Shown: in pieces, positions 1 through 8,759 of the stretch
How positions within the stretch are numbered: the stretch's first letter is position 1
Layout: each line of letters begins with the position of its first letter
Origin: an uncultured Actinomycetes bacterium
Lineage (GTDB): Bacteria; Actinomycetota; Acidimicrobiia; Acidimicrobiales; Acidimicrobilacustridaceae
NCBI GenBank assembly: GCA_945957335.1
Contig: CAMFLJ010000005.1
Location: 1-30,711, forward strand
Reading direction: 5' to 3'
Length of the DNA stretch: 30,711 nt
Translations under genes and position numbers: made by a program
The notes under the pieces: generated by a model
Told to the model about the DNA's origin: nothing
Database searches by the model: none
Seen by the model: the letters and a program-made list of their open reading frames with translations, nothing else

Positions 1-13
1 GTATACAGTATCC
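1..13. promoter_or_regulatory. Possible promoter/operator fragment upstream of the aldehyde dehydrogenase
   Basis: The first 13 bases, GTATACAGTATCC, are unusually AT-rich for this DNA and contain the palindrome GTATAC. They share 9 of 12 positions (TATACAGTATCC against TATATACGATCC) with the AT-rich element in the divergent region at 4213-4224. They lie about 50 bases before the aldehyde dehydrogenase start, where a promoter would be expected. The window edge cuts the region, so this is a weak call. Confidence 0.25.
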
Positions 14-63
14 CAGACGTCGCTCGCCGTTCCTGGGGCGGGCAAGAGCAGGGGAAACGACAC

Positions 64-1530
64 ATGGGGATGTGGCACGAAGAGCGCCTCTACATCGACG
101 GCGAGCTCGTCGAGGCCGAGGGCGGCAAGGTCTACGACAACGTGAACCCGGCCACCGGCGAGGTCATCGGCGTGGCCGCCGACGCGTCGGCCGCCGACCT
201 CGAGCGCGCCATCGCCGCGGCGCGCCGGGCCTTCGACGAGACCGACTGGTCGACCAACGTCGAGCTCCGCGCCCGCTGCCTGCGCCAGCTCCACCAGGCC
301 ATGCTCGACAGCTACGGCGAGCTCACCGAGATCACCATCGCCGAGGTCGGCGCGACCCGCATGATGATCGACGGCCCCCAGCTCGGGAAGCCCATCGGCT
401 ACCTCACCTTCTACGCCGACCTGGCCGAGTCCTACGACTGGACCACCGACCTCGGCGTCACCGAGACCCTCGGCGGTCCGGGCCACCGCTGGATCGAGCG
501 GGAGGCCGCCGGCGTGGTGGCCGCAATCACGCCGTGGAACTACCCGAACCAGATCAACCTGGCCAAGATCGCCCCCGCCCTCGCCGCCGGCTGCACGGTC
601 GTGCTCAAGCCGGCCCCCGACACCCCCTGGACCGGCCTCGCCCTCGGCAACCTCATCGCCGAGCACACCGACTTCCCGGCCGGCGTGGTCAACATCGTCA
701 CCTCCTCCGACAAGGCCATCGGCGAGGTGCTCACCACCTCGCCCGACGTCGACATGGTGAGCTTCACCGGCTCCACCGCGGTCGGCCGCCGAATCATGGA
801 GGCGGGTGCCGCCACCATCAAGCGGGTGTTCCTCGAGCTCGGCGGCAAGTCGGTGCACGTGATGCTCGACGACGTCGAGGACATCAACAACGGCGTGGCC
901 GGGGCGTGCTTCCAGGTCTGCACCCACGGCGGCCAGGGCTGCGCCACCACCTCGCGCCTGCTCATCCCCCGCGACCGCTACGAGGAAGGCGTGCAGGCCG
1001 CCGCCGCCCTCATCGGCGCGCTCCCCTACGGCGATCCCCAGGACGCCGGCAACATGACCGGCCCCATCGTCAACGAGGCCCAGCTCGCCAAGATCGACGG
1101 CATGGTGAAGCAGGCCGTGGCCGAGGGTGCCCGCGTGGTCGTGGGCGGCGGCATCGCCACCCAGTTCGACAAGGGCAACTGGTACCAGCCCACCCTGCTC
1201 GCCGACGTCACCAACGACGACATGATCGCCCGCGAGGAGATCTTCGGCCCCGTCCTCGTCGCCATCCCCTACGACGACGACGACGATGCCGTGCGCATCG
1301 CCAACGACTCCATCTTCGGCCTCTCCGGCGCCGTGGTCGGCACCGACCGGGAGCGAGCCCTCTCCGTCGCCCGCCGCATCCGCACCGGCACCATCGGCGT
1401 GAACGGTGGCGTCTACTACGGCGCCGAGGTGCCCTTCGGCGGCTACAAGCAGTCGGGCGTCGGCCGGGAGATGGGCGAGGCCGGCTTCGAGGAGTACCTC
1501 GAGATCAAGTCGTTCGCCGAACCGGCCTGA
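64..1530 (+). CDS. NAD(P)-dependent aldehyde dehydrogenase
   Basis: This 488-residue protein is a full-length aldehyde dehydrogenase, a cytosolic enzyme oxidising an aldehyde to its carboxylic acid with NAD(P)+. The family core is complete: the oxyanion-hole Asn in TPWNYP (N159), the general-base Glu in LELGGKS (E258) and the nucleophilic Cys in GGQGCAT (C293), with the usual 35-residue E-to-C spacing. The EEIFGPVL motif and a C-terminal oligomerisation strand are also present. The ATG at 64 follows an AGGGGA ribosome site at normal spacing. The stop codon overlaps the start of the dehydratase gene (TGATG), so the two are probably translated together. The aldehyde substrate cannot be read from the sequence. 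It is the first of two unrelated-looking aldehyde dehydrogenases here; the other lies at 12395-13876. Confidence 0.93.
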   Translation: MGMWHEERLYIDGELVEAEGGKVYDNVNPATGEVIGVAADASAADLERAIAAARRAFDETDWSTNVELRARCLRQLHQAMLDSYGELTEITIAEVGATRMMIDGPQLGKPIGYLTFYADLAESYDWTTDLGVTETLGGPGHRWIEREAAGVVAAITPWNYPNQINLAKIAPALAAGCTVVLKPAPDTPWTGLALGNLIAEHTDFPAGVVNIVTSSDKAIGEVLTTSPDVDMVSFTGSTAVGRRIMEAGAATIKRVFLELGGKSVHVMLDDVEDINNGVAGACFQVCTHGGQGCATTSRLLIPRDRYEEGVQAAAALIGALPYGDPQDAGNMTGPIVNEAQLAKIDGMVKQAVAEGARVVVGGGIATQFDKGNWYQPTLLADVTNDDMIAREEIFGPVLVAIPYDDDDDAVRIANDSIFGLSGAVVGTDRERALSVARRIRTGTIGVNGGVYYGAEVPFGGYKQSGVGREMGEAGFEEYLEIKSFAEPA

Positions 1531-2780
1531 TGATCACCGACGAGGGCATCGCCAGGCTGCGGCAGCGCATCGGGGTCGCCCGACCCCACAGCGCGCCGCC
1601 GCGCTACCTCTCCCCCAACGAGGACGCGTTCCGCCACGTGGCCCTGGCCTACGGCGACGACAACCCGCTGTGGTGCGACCCGTCCTACGGGCCCGGCACC
1701 CGGTGGGGGTCGGCCATCGCCTCGCCCCACCTGGTGGGCGGCGACACGCTCATCGGCGAGGACGAGGTCACCCGCCTCGAGGGCGAGGTCCGCGAGCTCA
1801 TGAAGGGCGACCCCCTCGGCGGGGTCCACGCCTTCTACTCAGGGTCGTACCGCGAGTGGTGGAACCCGCTGCTGCCGAACACCCGGGTGTCGCGGCGCAA
1901 TGCGCTGGTCGGCGTGATCGAGAAGGAAGGCCAGTTCGCGGGCACCGCCGTGCACGAGTGGTTCGGCGAGGTCTTCGGCGCCGTCGGCGGCCCGATGCTG
2001 TCGGGCCAGTACCGGCTGATGATCCGCGCCGAGCGCGAGAAGGCCCGCGAGCGCAAGGCCAACGCCACCATCGAGATCGAGCCGTACACCGACGAGCAGA
2101 TCGAGGCCATCGAAGAGGCCGTGCTCGGCGAGCGCGACCGCCGCCGCGGCGCCGAGCCCCGCTGGTGGGAGGACGTCGAGGAGGGCGACGAGCTGCCCCA
2201 GCTCGTGAAGGGCCCGCTCCGCGTCACCGACATGATCGTGTGGCACGCCGGCGTGGGCATGGGCCTCTACGGGGTGTCGGCCCTGCGCCAGAACGTCGAC
2301 CACCACCGGCGGATGCCCAAGTTCTTCAAGCGCGACCGGCTCAACATCCCCGACGTGCAGCAGCGCCTGCACTGGGACGACGACTGGGCCGTGCGGGCCG
2401 GCAACCCCACCTCCTACGACTACGGCCGCATGCGCGAGGTGTGGCTGATCCACCTGTGCACCGACTGGATGGGCGACGACGCCTGGCTCTGGAAGCTCGA
2501 CTGCCAGTTCCGGAAGTTCAACTACGTCGGCGACACGCACTGGATGAAGGGCACGGTCACCCGCAAGTACCTGGCCGAGGGCGACCGACCCGCCGTCGAC
2601 CTCGAGATCCACGGCGAGAACCAGCGCGGCGACGTCACCACACCGGGCCACGCCACGATCCTGCTGCCGTCGCGCGAGCACGGGCCGGTGCGCCTGCCCG
2701 ACGTGCCCGGTGGCGCCACCGACTGCCAGGGCACCCTCGACGCACTGGCCGCCCGCTTCGCCGAGCGCGGCGGCGCCTGA
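1530..2780 (+). CDS. MaoC-like / FAS1-like double-hotdog dehydratase
   Basis: The 416-residue product looks like an actinobacterial acyl dehydratase with two tandem hotdog domains, predicted to hydrate or dehydrate an enoyl/3-hydroxyacyl thioester. The N-terminal half has GDDNPLWCDP, a degenerate form of the MaoC D-x-NPIH motif. The C-terminal half has the better-conserved RMREVWLIHLCTDWMGDD stretch, whose Asp/His pair is the likely active site, followed by FNYVGDTHWMKG. The central segment (about residues 165-220) is charged and acts as linker. The ATG at 1530 overlaps the preceding stop by one base. It ends 40 bases before the convergent ligase gene. A MaoC hydratase beside an aldehyde dehydrogenase fits acyl-CoA catabolism. 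The substrate is unknown and the family assignment rests on motif recognition. Confidence 0.8.
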   Translation: MITDEGIARLRQRIGVARPHSAPPRYLSPNEDAFRHVALAYGDDNPLWCDPSYGPGTRWGSAIASPHLVGGDTLIGEDEVTRLEGEVRELMKGDPLGGVHAFYSGSYREWWNPLLPNTRVSRRNALVGVIEKEGQFAGTAVHEWFGEVFGAVGGPMLSGQYRLMIRAEREKARERKANATIEIEPYTDEQIEAIEEAVLGERDRRRGAEPRWWEDVEEGDELPQLVKGPLRVTDMIVWHAGVGMGLYGVSALRQNVDHHRRMPKFFKRDRLNIPDVQQRLHWDDDWAVRAGNPTSYDYGRMREVWLIHLCTDWMGDDAWLWKLDCQFRKFNYVGDTHWMKGTVTRKYLAEGDRPAVDLEIHGENQRGDVTTPGHATILLPSREHGPVRLPDVPGGATDCQGTLDALAARFAERGGA

Positions 2781-2789
2781 CCCGGCGAA

Positions 2790-2804
2790 CAACCGAACTG
2801 GTTG
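2790..2804. terminator. Weak hairpin between convergent genes
   Basis: CAACC-gaact-GGTTG forms a 5-bp stem with a 5-nt loop in the 40-base gap between the dehydratase (+) and the acyl-CoA synthetase (-). There is no U tract. It could act as a small bidirectional terminator, but a stem this short may be chance. Confidence 0.3.
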
Positions 2805-2820
2805 GGTCGTCGAGGGCGTG

Positions 2821-4200
2821 TCAGCCCTCGGAGGTGCGGGCGTAGGAGGCGACGAGCTCGCGGCGCAGGACCTTGCCGACCTCGCTGCGGGGCAGCTCGT
2901 CGACCCACACCACGTCGGCCGGCACCTTGTAGGCGACGAGGTGCTCGCGGCAGTGCGCGGTGAGCACCTCGACGTCGACCGGCGTGCCCACCACGAACGC
3001 CACCGGCACCTCGCCGAGGCGGTCGTCGGGGACGCCAACGACCGACGCCTCGGTGACCGACGGGTGCAGGCGGAGGACCTCCTCGACGGCCTCCGGGTAC
3101 ACCTTGTTGCCGCCCCTGTTGATGAGGTCGCCGGCGCGCCCCTCGATCCAGACGAAGCCGTCGTCGTCGATGCGGGCGAGGTCGCCCGTGTCGATGAAGC
3201 CGTCGTCGTCGCGCCGCTCGTCGATGCCGACCGCCGCGTTCGGCGGGCGCACCAGGAGGTGCCCGTCGTCGGAGACGCGGATCTCGACGCCGGGGTGCGG
3301 CCGGCCGACGGCACCGACCTTCTCGGGGTGGGCCTTGGCGTCGGCCGCGGTCCAGCCGATGACCTCGCCCATCTCGGCCTGGCCGTAGCCGTTGAGGATG
3401 AACACGTCACCGAACTTCGCGACGAACCGCTGGGCCTGGAGCGGTGAGAGCGGCGCGGTGATCGAGCGGATGTAGCGCAGCGGGCCGAGGTCGGTGACGT
3501 CGGAGTCGGTGAGCATCGCCATGGCGGCCGGCGGCAGGACGGTGGAGCGGATCTGGAAGCGCCGCACGAGCTCGGCGAACGCCTCGGGCTCGAAGCGGTC
3601 CATGATCACCAGCGCGGCACCGGCCCGCAGCCCGAACAGCGCGTTGTAGATGCCGGCGTTGAGCGCCATCGACACCGGGATGAGGTTGGGTGTCGGCACC
3701 TTGCGCTCGGTGCCCTCCGCCTCGGCCTTCGCCCCGGCGGCACGCAGAGGGCCGAGCACCCGGTCGAGCAGCTCGAGGTACGCGGTGTGGGTGTGCAGGA
3801 TCGGCTTGGGCCGGCCGGTGGTGCCGGAGGTCCACACCACGAAGGCGACGTCGTCGGGGTAGGTGCGGGGCTCACCCGCCACCGGCGCGATGCCCCCGGC
3901 GGTGACCATCAGCGCCGGCCCGGTGTCGGCGACCACGTGGTCGACCTCGAACGCCGGCAGCCGGGGGTTCACGGGCACGTAGACGCCGCCGGCCTCCCAG
4001 ATGGCCACCATCGTGCAGACCAGCTCGGGCCCGTTGGGCAGCATCACCGCCACCGCCTGCCCCGGTTCGATCGCCAGCTGCGGCACGAGCGCGGCCACCC
4101 GGGCCCGGGCCTCGCCTGCCGTCATCGACTCGTCGACCGTGTGCAGCAGCCCCTCGCCGTCGGCGAATGGGTGGTCGAGGAGGAGTTCGGCGAGGCTCAC
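2821..4200 (-). CDS. AMP-forming acyl-CoA synthetase (ANL superfamily)
   Basis: This enzyme activates a carboxylic acid to acyl-AMP and then acyl-CoA in the cytosol. The 459-residue product has the ATP/phosphate loop WTSGTTGRPKP (about residues 123-133), the NGYGQAEMGE adenylate motif, the DTGDL hinge region and the C-terminal catalytic lysine in SEVGKVLRREL (K443). The GTG start at 4200 is chosen because AGGA lies 9 bases upstream and family-like sequence begins there. The open frame continues further upstream, but that part is low-complexity and overlaps the divergent gene. At 459 residues it is shorter than most ANL ligases (about 500-550), with a compact N-terminus. It is transcribed divergently from the SDR gene across an 82-base region holding a dyad. 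The acid substrate is not predictable from motifs alone. Confidence 0.88.
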   Translation of the reverse strand: MSLAELLLDHPFADGEGLLHTVDESMTAGEARARVAALVPQLAIEPGQAVAVMLPNGPELVCTMVAIWEAGGVYVPVNPRLPAFEVDHVVADTGPALMVTAGGIAPVAGEPRTYPDDVAFVVWTSGTTGRPKPILHTHTAYLELLDRVLGPLRAAGAKAEAEGTERKVPTPNLIPVSMALNAGIYNALFGLRAGAALVIMDRFEPEAFAELVRRFQIRSTVLPPAAMAMLTDSDVTDLGPLRYIRSITAPLSPLQAQRFVAKFGDVFILNGYGQAEMGEVIGWTAADAKAHPEKVGAVGRPHPGVEIRVSDDGHLLVRPPNAAVGIDERRDDDGFIDTGDLARIDDDGFVWIEGRAGDLINRGGNKVYPEAVEEVLRLHPSVTEASVVGVPDDRLGEVPVAFVVGTPVDVEVLTAHCREHLVAYKVPADVVWVDELPRSEVGKVLRRELVASYARTSEG

Positions 4201-4201
4201 G

Positions 4202-4224
4202 GGATCGGATCCTATATACGATCC
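4202..4224. promoter_or_regulatory. Dyad/AT-rich element in divergent promoter region
   Basis: Between the divergent starts at 4200 (-) and 4283 (+) lies GGATCG-N11-CGATCC, with TATATA in the spacer. This is a strikingly AT-rich island in very GC-rich DNA. Read on the minus strand, the 14-mer ATCGTATATAGGAT (4222-4209) matches the element at 18210-18223 (ATCATAGCCAGGAT) at 10 of 14 positions. It is a likely promoter or operator serving one or both genes. The binding protein is unknown. Confidence 0.5.
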
Positions 4225-4282
4225 TCTCCCGGGCCGCCGGCCCGCCGAGGGGCCAGGGTGGGCCGATGACTGGAGCCGTGTC

Positions 4283-5380
4283 GTGACCAAGGTGCTGCTG
4301 ATCGGGGGGACCGGGCCCACGGGGCCGGCCATCGCCCGCGGCCTCGAGGAGCGCGGCCACGACGTCACCGTCCTGCACTCCGGCAACCACGAGGTGCCCG
4401 AGGTCGCGCACCTACGGCACCTCCACGGCGACGTGTTCAGCGACGAGGGCCTGCGCGAGGTGCTCGGCGACGAGACCTTCGACGTCACCCTCGCCACCTA
4501 CGGCCGGCTGCGCTCGATCGCCGAGGTCATGAAGGGCCGCACCGGTCGCATCCTCTCGGTGGGCGGGGTGCCCGTCTACAAGGGCTTCTTCGACCCCGCC
4601 ATCCACCGACCGCCCGGCCTGCCCGTGCCCACCCGCGAGGACGCGCCGCTCGCCACCGAGGACGACGACGGCAAGAGCTACCGCATCGGCCGCACCGAGC
4701 AGCTGCTGTTCGACGCCCACCCCACGGCCACGCACTTCCGCTACCCCTACGTGTATGGGCCCCGACAGCTCGCCCCGCGCGAGTGGTGCATCGTCAGGCG
4801 CATCCTCGACGGCCGACCGTTCCTGGTACTGCCCGACGACGGACTGTCGCTCATCACCTTCGGCTACGTCGACAACCTCGCCCACGCCCTGCTGCTGGCC
4901 GTCGACCAGCCCGAGGCCTCGATGGGCGAGATCTTCAACTGCGGCGACGACGAGCGCCTCACCATCCGCCAGGTCGCCGAGATCATCACCGACGAGCTCC
5001 AGCACGACTGGGAGCTCGTCGGCATGCCCGCCGACCTCGCCGTGCCCGCCCGCCCCCTGCAGATGGGCTACCGATCGCTGCACCGGGTGATGGACACCTC
5101 CAAGCTCCGCGACCGGCTCGGCTACCGCGACGTCGTGCCCGCCCGCGAGGCCGTCCGCCTCGCCGCCCGCTGGCTGGTCGAGAACCCGCCCGAGCCCGGC
5201 GGCTACGAGGAGAGCGCCCTGCAGGACCCGTTCGACTACGCCGCCGAGGACCGTCTCGTCGAGTGGTGGCGATCGGCCATCTCCGACCCGCCGGACCTGG
5301 GCTACGTCGAGGCCCCCGGCTACGGCAAGAGCTACGCCGGCCCCGGCACCCGCAACGTCCGCGCCGACACGCGCATCTGA
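4283..5380 (+). CDS. NAD-dependent epimerase/dehydratase-family (extended SDR) protein
   Basis: The 365-residue product has an N-terminal Rossmann fold with GGTGPTG at residues 8-14, which marks an extended or atypical short-chain dehydrogenase binding NAD(P). The expected YxxxK active-site pair appears as YRIGR (Y133, R137), so the catalytic lysine is replaced by arginine. Downstream are RYPYVYGPRQ, typical of epimerase-family proteins, and a C-terminal segment ending in an Asp/Arg-rich tail. The GTG at 4283 follows GGAG by 7 bases. It starts a run of plus-strand genes and lies 21 bases before the acetoacetate-decarboxylase-like gene, so the two are probably co-transcribed. Function could be ketone reduction, epimerisation or a non-catalytic binding role; the YxxxR change makes me cautious. 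Confidence 0.8.
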   Translation: MTKVLLIGGTGPTGPAIARGLEERGHDVTVLHSGNHEVPEVAHLRHLHGDVFSDEGLREVLGDETFDVTLATYGRLRSIAEVMKGRTGRILSVGGVPVYKGFFDPAIHRPPGLPVPTREDAPLATEDDDGKSYRIGRTEQLLFDAHPTATHFRYPYVYGPRQLAPREWCIVRRILDGRPFLVLPDDGLSLITFGYVDNLAHALLLAVDQPEASMGEIFNCGDDERLTIRQVAEIITDELQHDWELVGMPADLAVPARPLQMGYRSLHRVMDTSKLRDRLGYRDVVPAREAVRLAARWLVENPPEPGGYEESALQDPFDYAAEDRLVEWWRSAISDPPDLGYVEAPGYGKSYAGPGTRNVRADTRI

Positions 5381-5401
5381 GCCACGGAGGAAGATGCACC
5401 C

Positions 5402-6187
5402 ATGACCCTCGACGGCTGGAGCCTGCCCCTCTCCCCCGGCGGCACCGCGTCGCTGGTGCCGCCGCCGCCGTGGCACTTCTCCGGTGAGGCGCTCGGCATC
5501 GACTTCCTGGCCGACCCCGACGCCGTCGCCGCGGTGCTGCCCGAGGGCCTCGAGCCGGTGGGCGACGGCTCCTGCTCGTTCGTGTTCTGCGAGTGGTCGT
5601 CGTCGGCCGACGCCGACCCCCGCGTGATCGCCGACCCGGCCCGCGGCCAGTACCGCGAGGCCTACCTGTCGGTGAACGCGCTGCTCGACGGCAAGAAGGT
5701 GGCGCGGGTGCCCTACATCTGGGTCGACAACGACCTCTCGTTCGCCCGGGGCCACATCCAGGGCTTCCCGAAGAAGATGGGCGAGGTCGCCATCACGCGG
5801 GCCGTGCGCGTCGGCCAGGGCGGCCCGAAGGTCGAGGCCTGCGGCCGCTTCGTCGGCCACGCGTCGAGCCTCGGCACCAAGCTCGTCCAGGGATCGGTCA
5901 CCCTCACCGCGCCGGCGGCCGAGGGGTTCGTGCCCCGGGCGCTGCGCCTGCCGGTGTGGCACACCCGCTACGTGCCCGACCTCGCCGGCGGGGCGCCCCT
6001 GGTGCACGACCTCGCCCGCAACCTCGTCACCGGCTTCGAGTGCGCGGAGGTGTGGGAGGGCGACGCCACCCTCGAGCTGCTCCCGTCCGAGTTCGAGGAG
6101 CACACCGCGCTGGCCCCGACCGAGGTCACCGGCGGGTTCAGGTGCGCGGTCGCCTTCACCATCACCGGCGCCGAGGTGCGCGGGTGA
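5402..6187 (+). CDS. Acetoacetate decarboxylase family protein
   Basis: The 261-residue product matches the acetoacetate decarboxylase fold. The characteristic GFPKKMGE motif (K124, K125) corresponds to the Schiff-base lysine and its pKa-tuning neighbour in classical enzymes. In studied family members this lysine forms an imine with a keto substrate, giving decarboxylation, aldolase or dehydratase chemistry. A strong site (GGAGGA) precedes the ATG at 5402. The 3' end overlaps the next gene by 4 bases (GTGA), so tight coupling to the GlcD-like oxidase is likely. In this operon a role on a 2- or 3-oxo acid is plausible. Many family members do not decarboxylate acetoacetate, so I do not assign the symbol adc. 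Confidence 0.83.
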   Translation: MTLDGWSLPLSPGGTASLVPPPPWHFSGEALGIDFLADPDAVAAVLPEGLEPVGDGSCSFVFCEWSSSADADPRVIADPARGQYREAYLSVNALLDGKKVARVPYIWVDNDLSFARGHIQGFPKKMGEVAITRAVRVGQGGPKVEACGRFVGHASSLGTKLVQGSVTLTAPAAEGFVPRALRLPVWHTRYVPDLAGGAPLVHDLARNLVTGFECAEVWEGDATLELLPSEFEEHTALAPTEVTGGFRCAVAFTITGAEVRG

Positions 6188-7581
6188 GCGACCGCCCCGA
6201 CCCGGGCGCGGTGCTCGACCGCCTCACCGCCGAGCTCGGCGCGGCGTCGGTCCGACCCGGTGCCGACGCCTCGCCCGACCTCTTCGTCGACGAGACGCTG
6301 AAGGCCAAGCCGGTCGCGCCGGCCGTGGTCGTCACCCCGTCGAGCACCGCCGAGGTGGCCGCCGTCGTGCGGCTGGCCGCCGAGCTGGGCGTGCCCGTCA
6401 CCGCCCGCGGCGCCGGCACCGGCCTGTCGGGCGCCTGCATCCCCGAGCCCGACGGCATCCTCGTGTCGTTCGAGCGCATGGCTGCGCTTCTCGAGCTCGA
6501 CGAGGCCAACCAGGTGGCGGTCGTGCAGCCCGGGCTCACCCTCGCCGAGCTCGATGCCGCCACCGCGGCGGTCGGGCTCGTCTACCCCGTGTTCCCCGGC
6601 ACGCTCGCCGCCAGCCTCGGCGGGAACGTGGCCACCAACGCCGGTGGCATGCGGGCGGTGAAGTACGGGGTGACCCGCAACCAGGTGCTCGGCCTCGAGG
6701 CCGTGCTCGGCACCGGCGAGGTCGTGCACACCGGCGGCCGGTTCGTGAAGAGCACGAGCGGCTACGACCTCACCCAGCTCATCGTCGGCTCCGAGGGGAC
6801 CCTGGCGCTCGTCACCGAGGCCACCCTCAGGCTGCACCCTCGCCTGGCCCACACCGCGTCGATCCTGACCCCGTTCGCATCGGTCGACGAGGTGGCCGAG
6901 GTCGTGCCCCGCATCGTCGCCTCCGGCGTGCAGCCGATGATCCTCGAGTACATCGACCGGGCCACCATGACCGGCCTGCTGCGCATGAACGAGCTCACCC
7001 TCGGCGTGCCCGACGACGTCATGGCCGCCACCGAGGCCCACCTCATCGTCGTGCTCGAGGGCCGCGACGCCGGGCGCCTCGAGGTCGACGTCGCCGACGT
7101 GGCCACCCAGCTCGCCGAGGCCGGGGCCCACGACGTCTACGTCCTGCCCTCGGGCCAGGGCGCCGATCTCCTCGCCGCCCGCGAGAGCGCGTTCTGGATG
7201 GTGAAGGCCGCCGGCGCCGACGACGTCATCGACATGGTCGTGCCCCGCAGCCGCATCCCGGAGTACCTGCGCGGCGCGCAGCTCCTCGCCCGCACCCACG
7301 GCTCGAAGGTGTTCGGCTGCGGCCACGCCGGCGACGGCAACATCCACTTCTCCGTGTACGAGCCCGACACCGCCCGCCGATCGAGGCTGCTGAGCGCCAT
7401 CTTCGCCATGGGCCACGACATGGGCGGCGCCGTCTCCGGCGAGCACGGCCTGGGTCGCACCAAGAAGGGCTACTACGGCAGGCTGGTCGAGCCCGCCTCG
7501 CTGGCGCTGCAGCGCCGCATCAAGGCCGCGTTCGACCCGGCCGGGATCCTCAACCCCGGCTGCATCTTCCCCGACGACTGA
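6184..7581 (+). CDS. FAD-linked oxidase, GlcD / D-2-hydroxyacid dehydrogenase-like
   Basis: This 465-residue protein belongs to the PCMH/VAO flavoprotein family and resembles glycolate oxidase subunit GlcD and D-lactate or D-2-hydroxyglutarate dehydrogenases. It has the FAD-binding loop RGAGTGLSGA near residues 77-86, GGNVATNAGGM, SGYDLTQLIVGSEGTL, and the C-terminal FGCGHAGDGNIH and SGEHGLGRTKKG motifs that bind the alpha-hydroxy acid, flavin and often a metal. The expected role is oxidation of a D-2-hydroxy acid to a 2-oxo acid with electron transfer to a carrier. The GTG start at 6184 overlaps the preceding stop by 4 bases. The following acyl-CoA dehydrogenase starts 10 bases after its stop. 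No separate GlcE or GlcF subunit is present here, so it probably works alone like single-chain homologues. Confidence 0.9.
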   Translation: MSDRPDPGAVLDRLTAELGAASVRPGADASPDLFVDETLKAKPVAPAVVVTPSSTAEVAAVVRLAAELGVPVTARGAGTGLSGACIPEPDGILVSFERMAALLELDEANQVAVVQPGLTLAELDAATAAVGLVYPVFPGTLAASLGGNVATNAGGMRAVKYGVTRNQVLGLEAVLGTGEVVHTGGRFVKSTSGYDLTQLIVGSEGTLALVTEATLRLHPRLAHTASILTPFASVDEVAEVVPRIVASGVQPMILEYIDRATMTGLLRMNELTLGVPDDVMAATEAHLIVVLEGRDAGRLEVDVADVATQLAEAGAHDVYVLPSGQGADLLAARESAFWMVKAAGADDVIDMVVPRSRIPEYLRGAQLLARTHGSKVFGCGHAGDGNIHFSVYEPDTARRSRLLSAIFAMGHDMGGAVSGEHGLGRTKKGYYGRLVEPASLALQRRIKAAFDPAGILNPGCIFPDD

Positions 7582-7591
7582 AGGAGACCAC

Positions 7592-8740
7592 GTGCAGAGG
7601 GACATCTTCGACGAGGAGCACGAGATGTTCCGGGCCGCCTTCCGCCAGTTCCTCGACCGCGAGGTCGTGCCCCACGTCGACGAGTGGGACAAGGCCGGCA
7701 TCACCGACAAGGGCATGTTCCGCACCGCCGGCGCCGCCGGCTTCCTGGGCTTCAACGCCCCCGAGGAGCACGGCGGGGGCGGCGTCTCGGACTTCCGCTA
7801 CAACCTCGTCACCGCCGAGGAGATCCAGTACGCCGGCGTCAACGCGGCGGCCACCGGCATCGGCCTCCACAACGACGTGTGCCTGCCGTACTTCCTGCAC
7901 GCCACCACCGAGGAGCAGAAGGCCCGCTGGCTGCCCGGGATCTGCTCGGGCGAGCTCGTCACCGCCATCGCCATGACCGAGCCCGGCATCGGCTCCGACC
8001 TGGCCTCGATGAGCACCTCGGCCATCCGCGACGGCGACCACTACGTCGTCAACGGCTCGAAGACCTTCATCACCAACGGCATCCACGCCGACCTCGTCGT
8101 CACCGCGGTGAAGACCGACCCGAGCCAGCGCCACAAGGGCATGTCGCTGCTCGTGCTCGAGCGCGGCATGGAGGGCTTCGAGCGGGGCCGCAACCTCGAG
8201 AAGATGGGCATGCACGCCCAGGACACCGCCGAGCTGTTCTTCACCGACGTGCACGTGCCGGTCGAGAACCTCATCGGCAACGAGGGCGAGGGCTTCCTGC
8301 AGCTCGTGCGCAACCTGCCCCAGGAGCGGCTCAACATCGCCATGGCCGCGGTTGCCGCGGCCCGCGCCGCCTTCGGCTGGACCCTCGAGTACTGCAAGGA
8401 GCGCCAGGCGTTCGGCAAGCCCATCGGCTCGTTCCAGAACAGCCGCTTCGTGCTCGCCGAGATGGCCACCGAGATCGAGATCGGCCAGGCGTTCATCGAC
8501 AAGTGCGTGCTGGCCCACAACCAGGGCGAGCTCACCGCCGAGGAGGCCGCCATGGCCAAGTGGTGGGCCACCGACCTGCAGGGCCGCGTCACCGACGCCG
8601 GCGTGCAGCTCCACGGCGGCTACGGCTACATGGACGAGTACCCGATCTCGCGGGCCTACACCGACGCCCGGGTCACCCGCATCTACGGCGGCACCAACGA
8701 GATCATGAAGGAGATCATCGGCAAGTCGCTGGGCGTCTGA
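7592..8740 (+). CDS. Acyl-CoA dehydrogenase (LCAD/IVD-type active site)
   Basis: The 382-residue product is a complete acyl-CoA dehydrogenase: N-terminal helical domain, MTEPGIGSDL in the middle domain, KTFITNG, ERQAFGKPIGSFQ, LHGGYGYMDEYPI and the C-terminal IYGGTNEIMKEI. The C-terminal position used as catalytic base in medium-chain enzymes (YEGT) is Gly here. Instead LPQERLNIA is present, whose Glu (E245) matches the base of long-chain and isovaleryl-type enzymes. It oxidises an acyl-CoA to the 2-enoyl-CoA using FAD and electron-transferring flavoprotein. The GTG at 7592 follows AAGGAG. It is the fourth gene of the run beginning at 4283. Branched-chain or long-chain specificity is possible and cannot be fixed from motifs. 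Confidence 0.93.
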   Translation: MQRDIFDEEHEMFRAAFRQFLDREVVPHVDEWDKAGITDKGMFRTAGAAGFLGFNAPEEHGGGGVSDFRYNLVTAEEIQYAGVNAAATGIGLHNDVCLPYFLHATTEEQKARWLPGICSGELVTAIAMTEPGIGSDLASMSTSAIRDGDHYVVNGSKTFITNGIHADLVVTAVKTDPSQRHKGMSLLVLERGMEGFERGRNLEKMGMHAQDTAELFFTDVHVPVENLIGNEGEGFLQLVRNLPQERLNIAMAAVAAARAAFGWTLEYCKERQAFGKPIGSFQNSRFVLAEMATEIEIGQAFIDKCVLAHNQGELTAEEAAMAKWWATDLQGRVTDAGVQLHGGYGYMDEYPISRAYTDARVTRIYGGTNEIMKEIIGKSLGV

Positions 8741-8759
8741 CGGGCCTACCCTCGGCGAG

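Noticed and set aside
4412..6103. Long antisense open frame (563 codons) opposite the SDR and decarboxylase-like genes
   Set aside because: Its product is a Val/Gly/Ala/His-rich low-complexity sequence without domains, as expected from the complementary frame of GC-rich genes.
5402..6187. Gene symbol adc for the acetoacetate decarboxylase-like gene
   Set aside because: The lysine pair is present, but the family includes enzymes with other activities, and the neighbourhood does not look like solvent or ketone production.
5968..7755. Long antisense open frame opposite the GlcD-like gene
   Set aside because: Same low-complexity composition and no ribosome site. The plus-strand gene has full family motifs.
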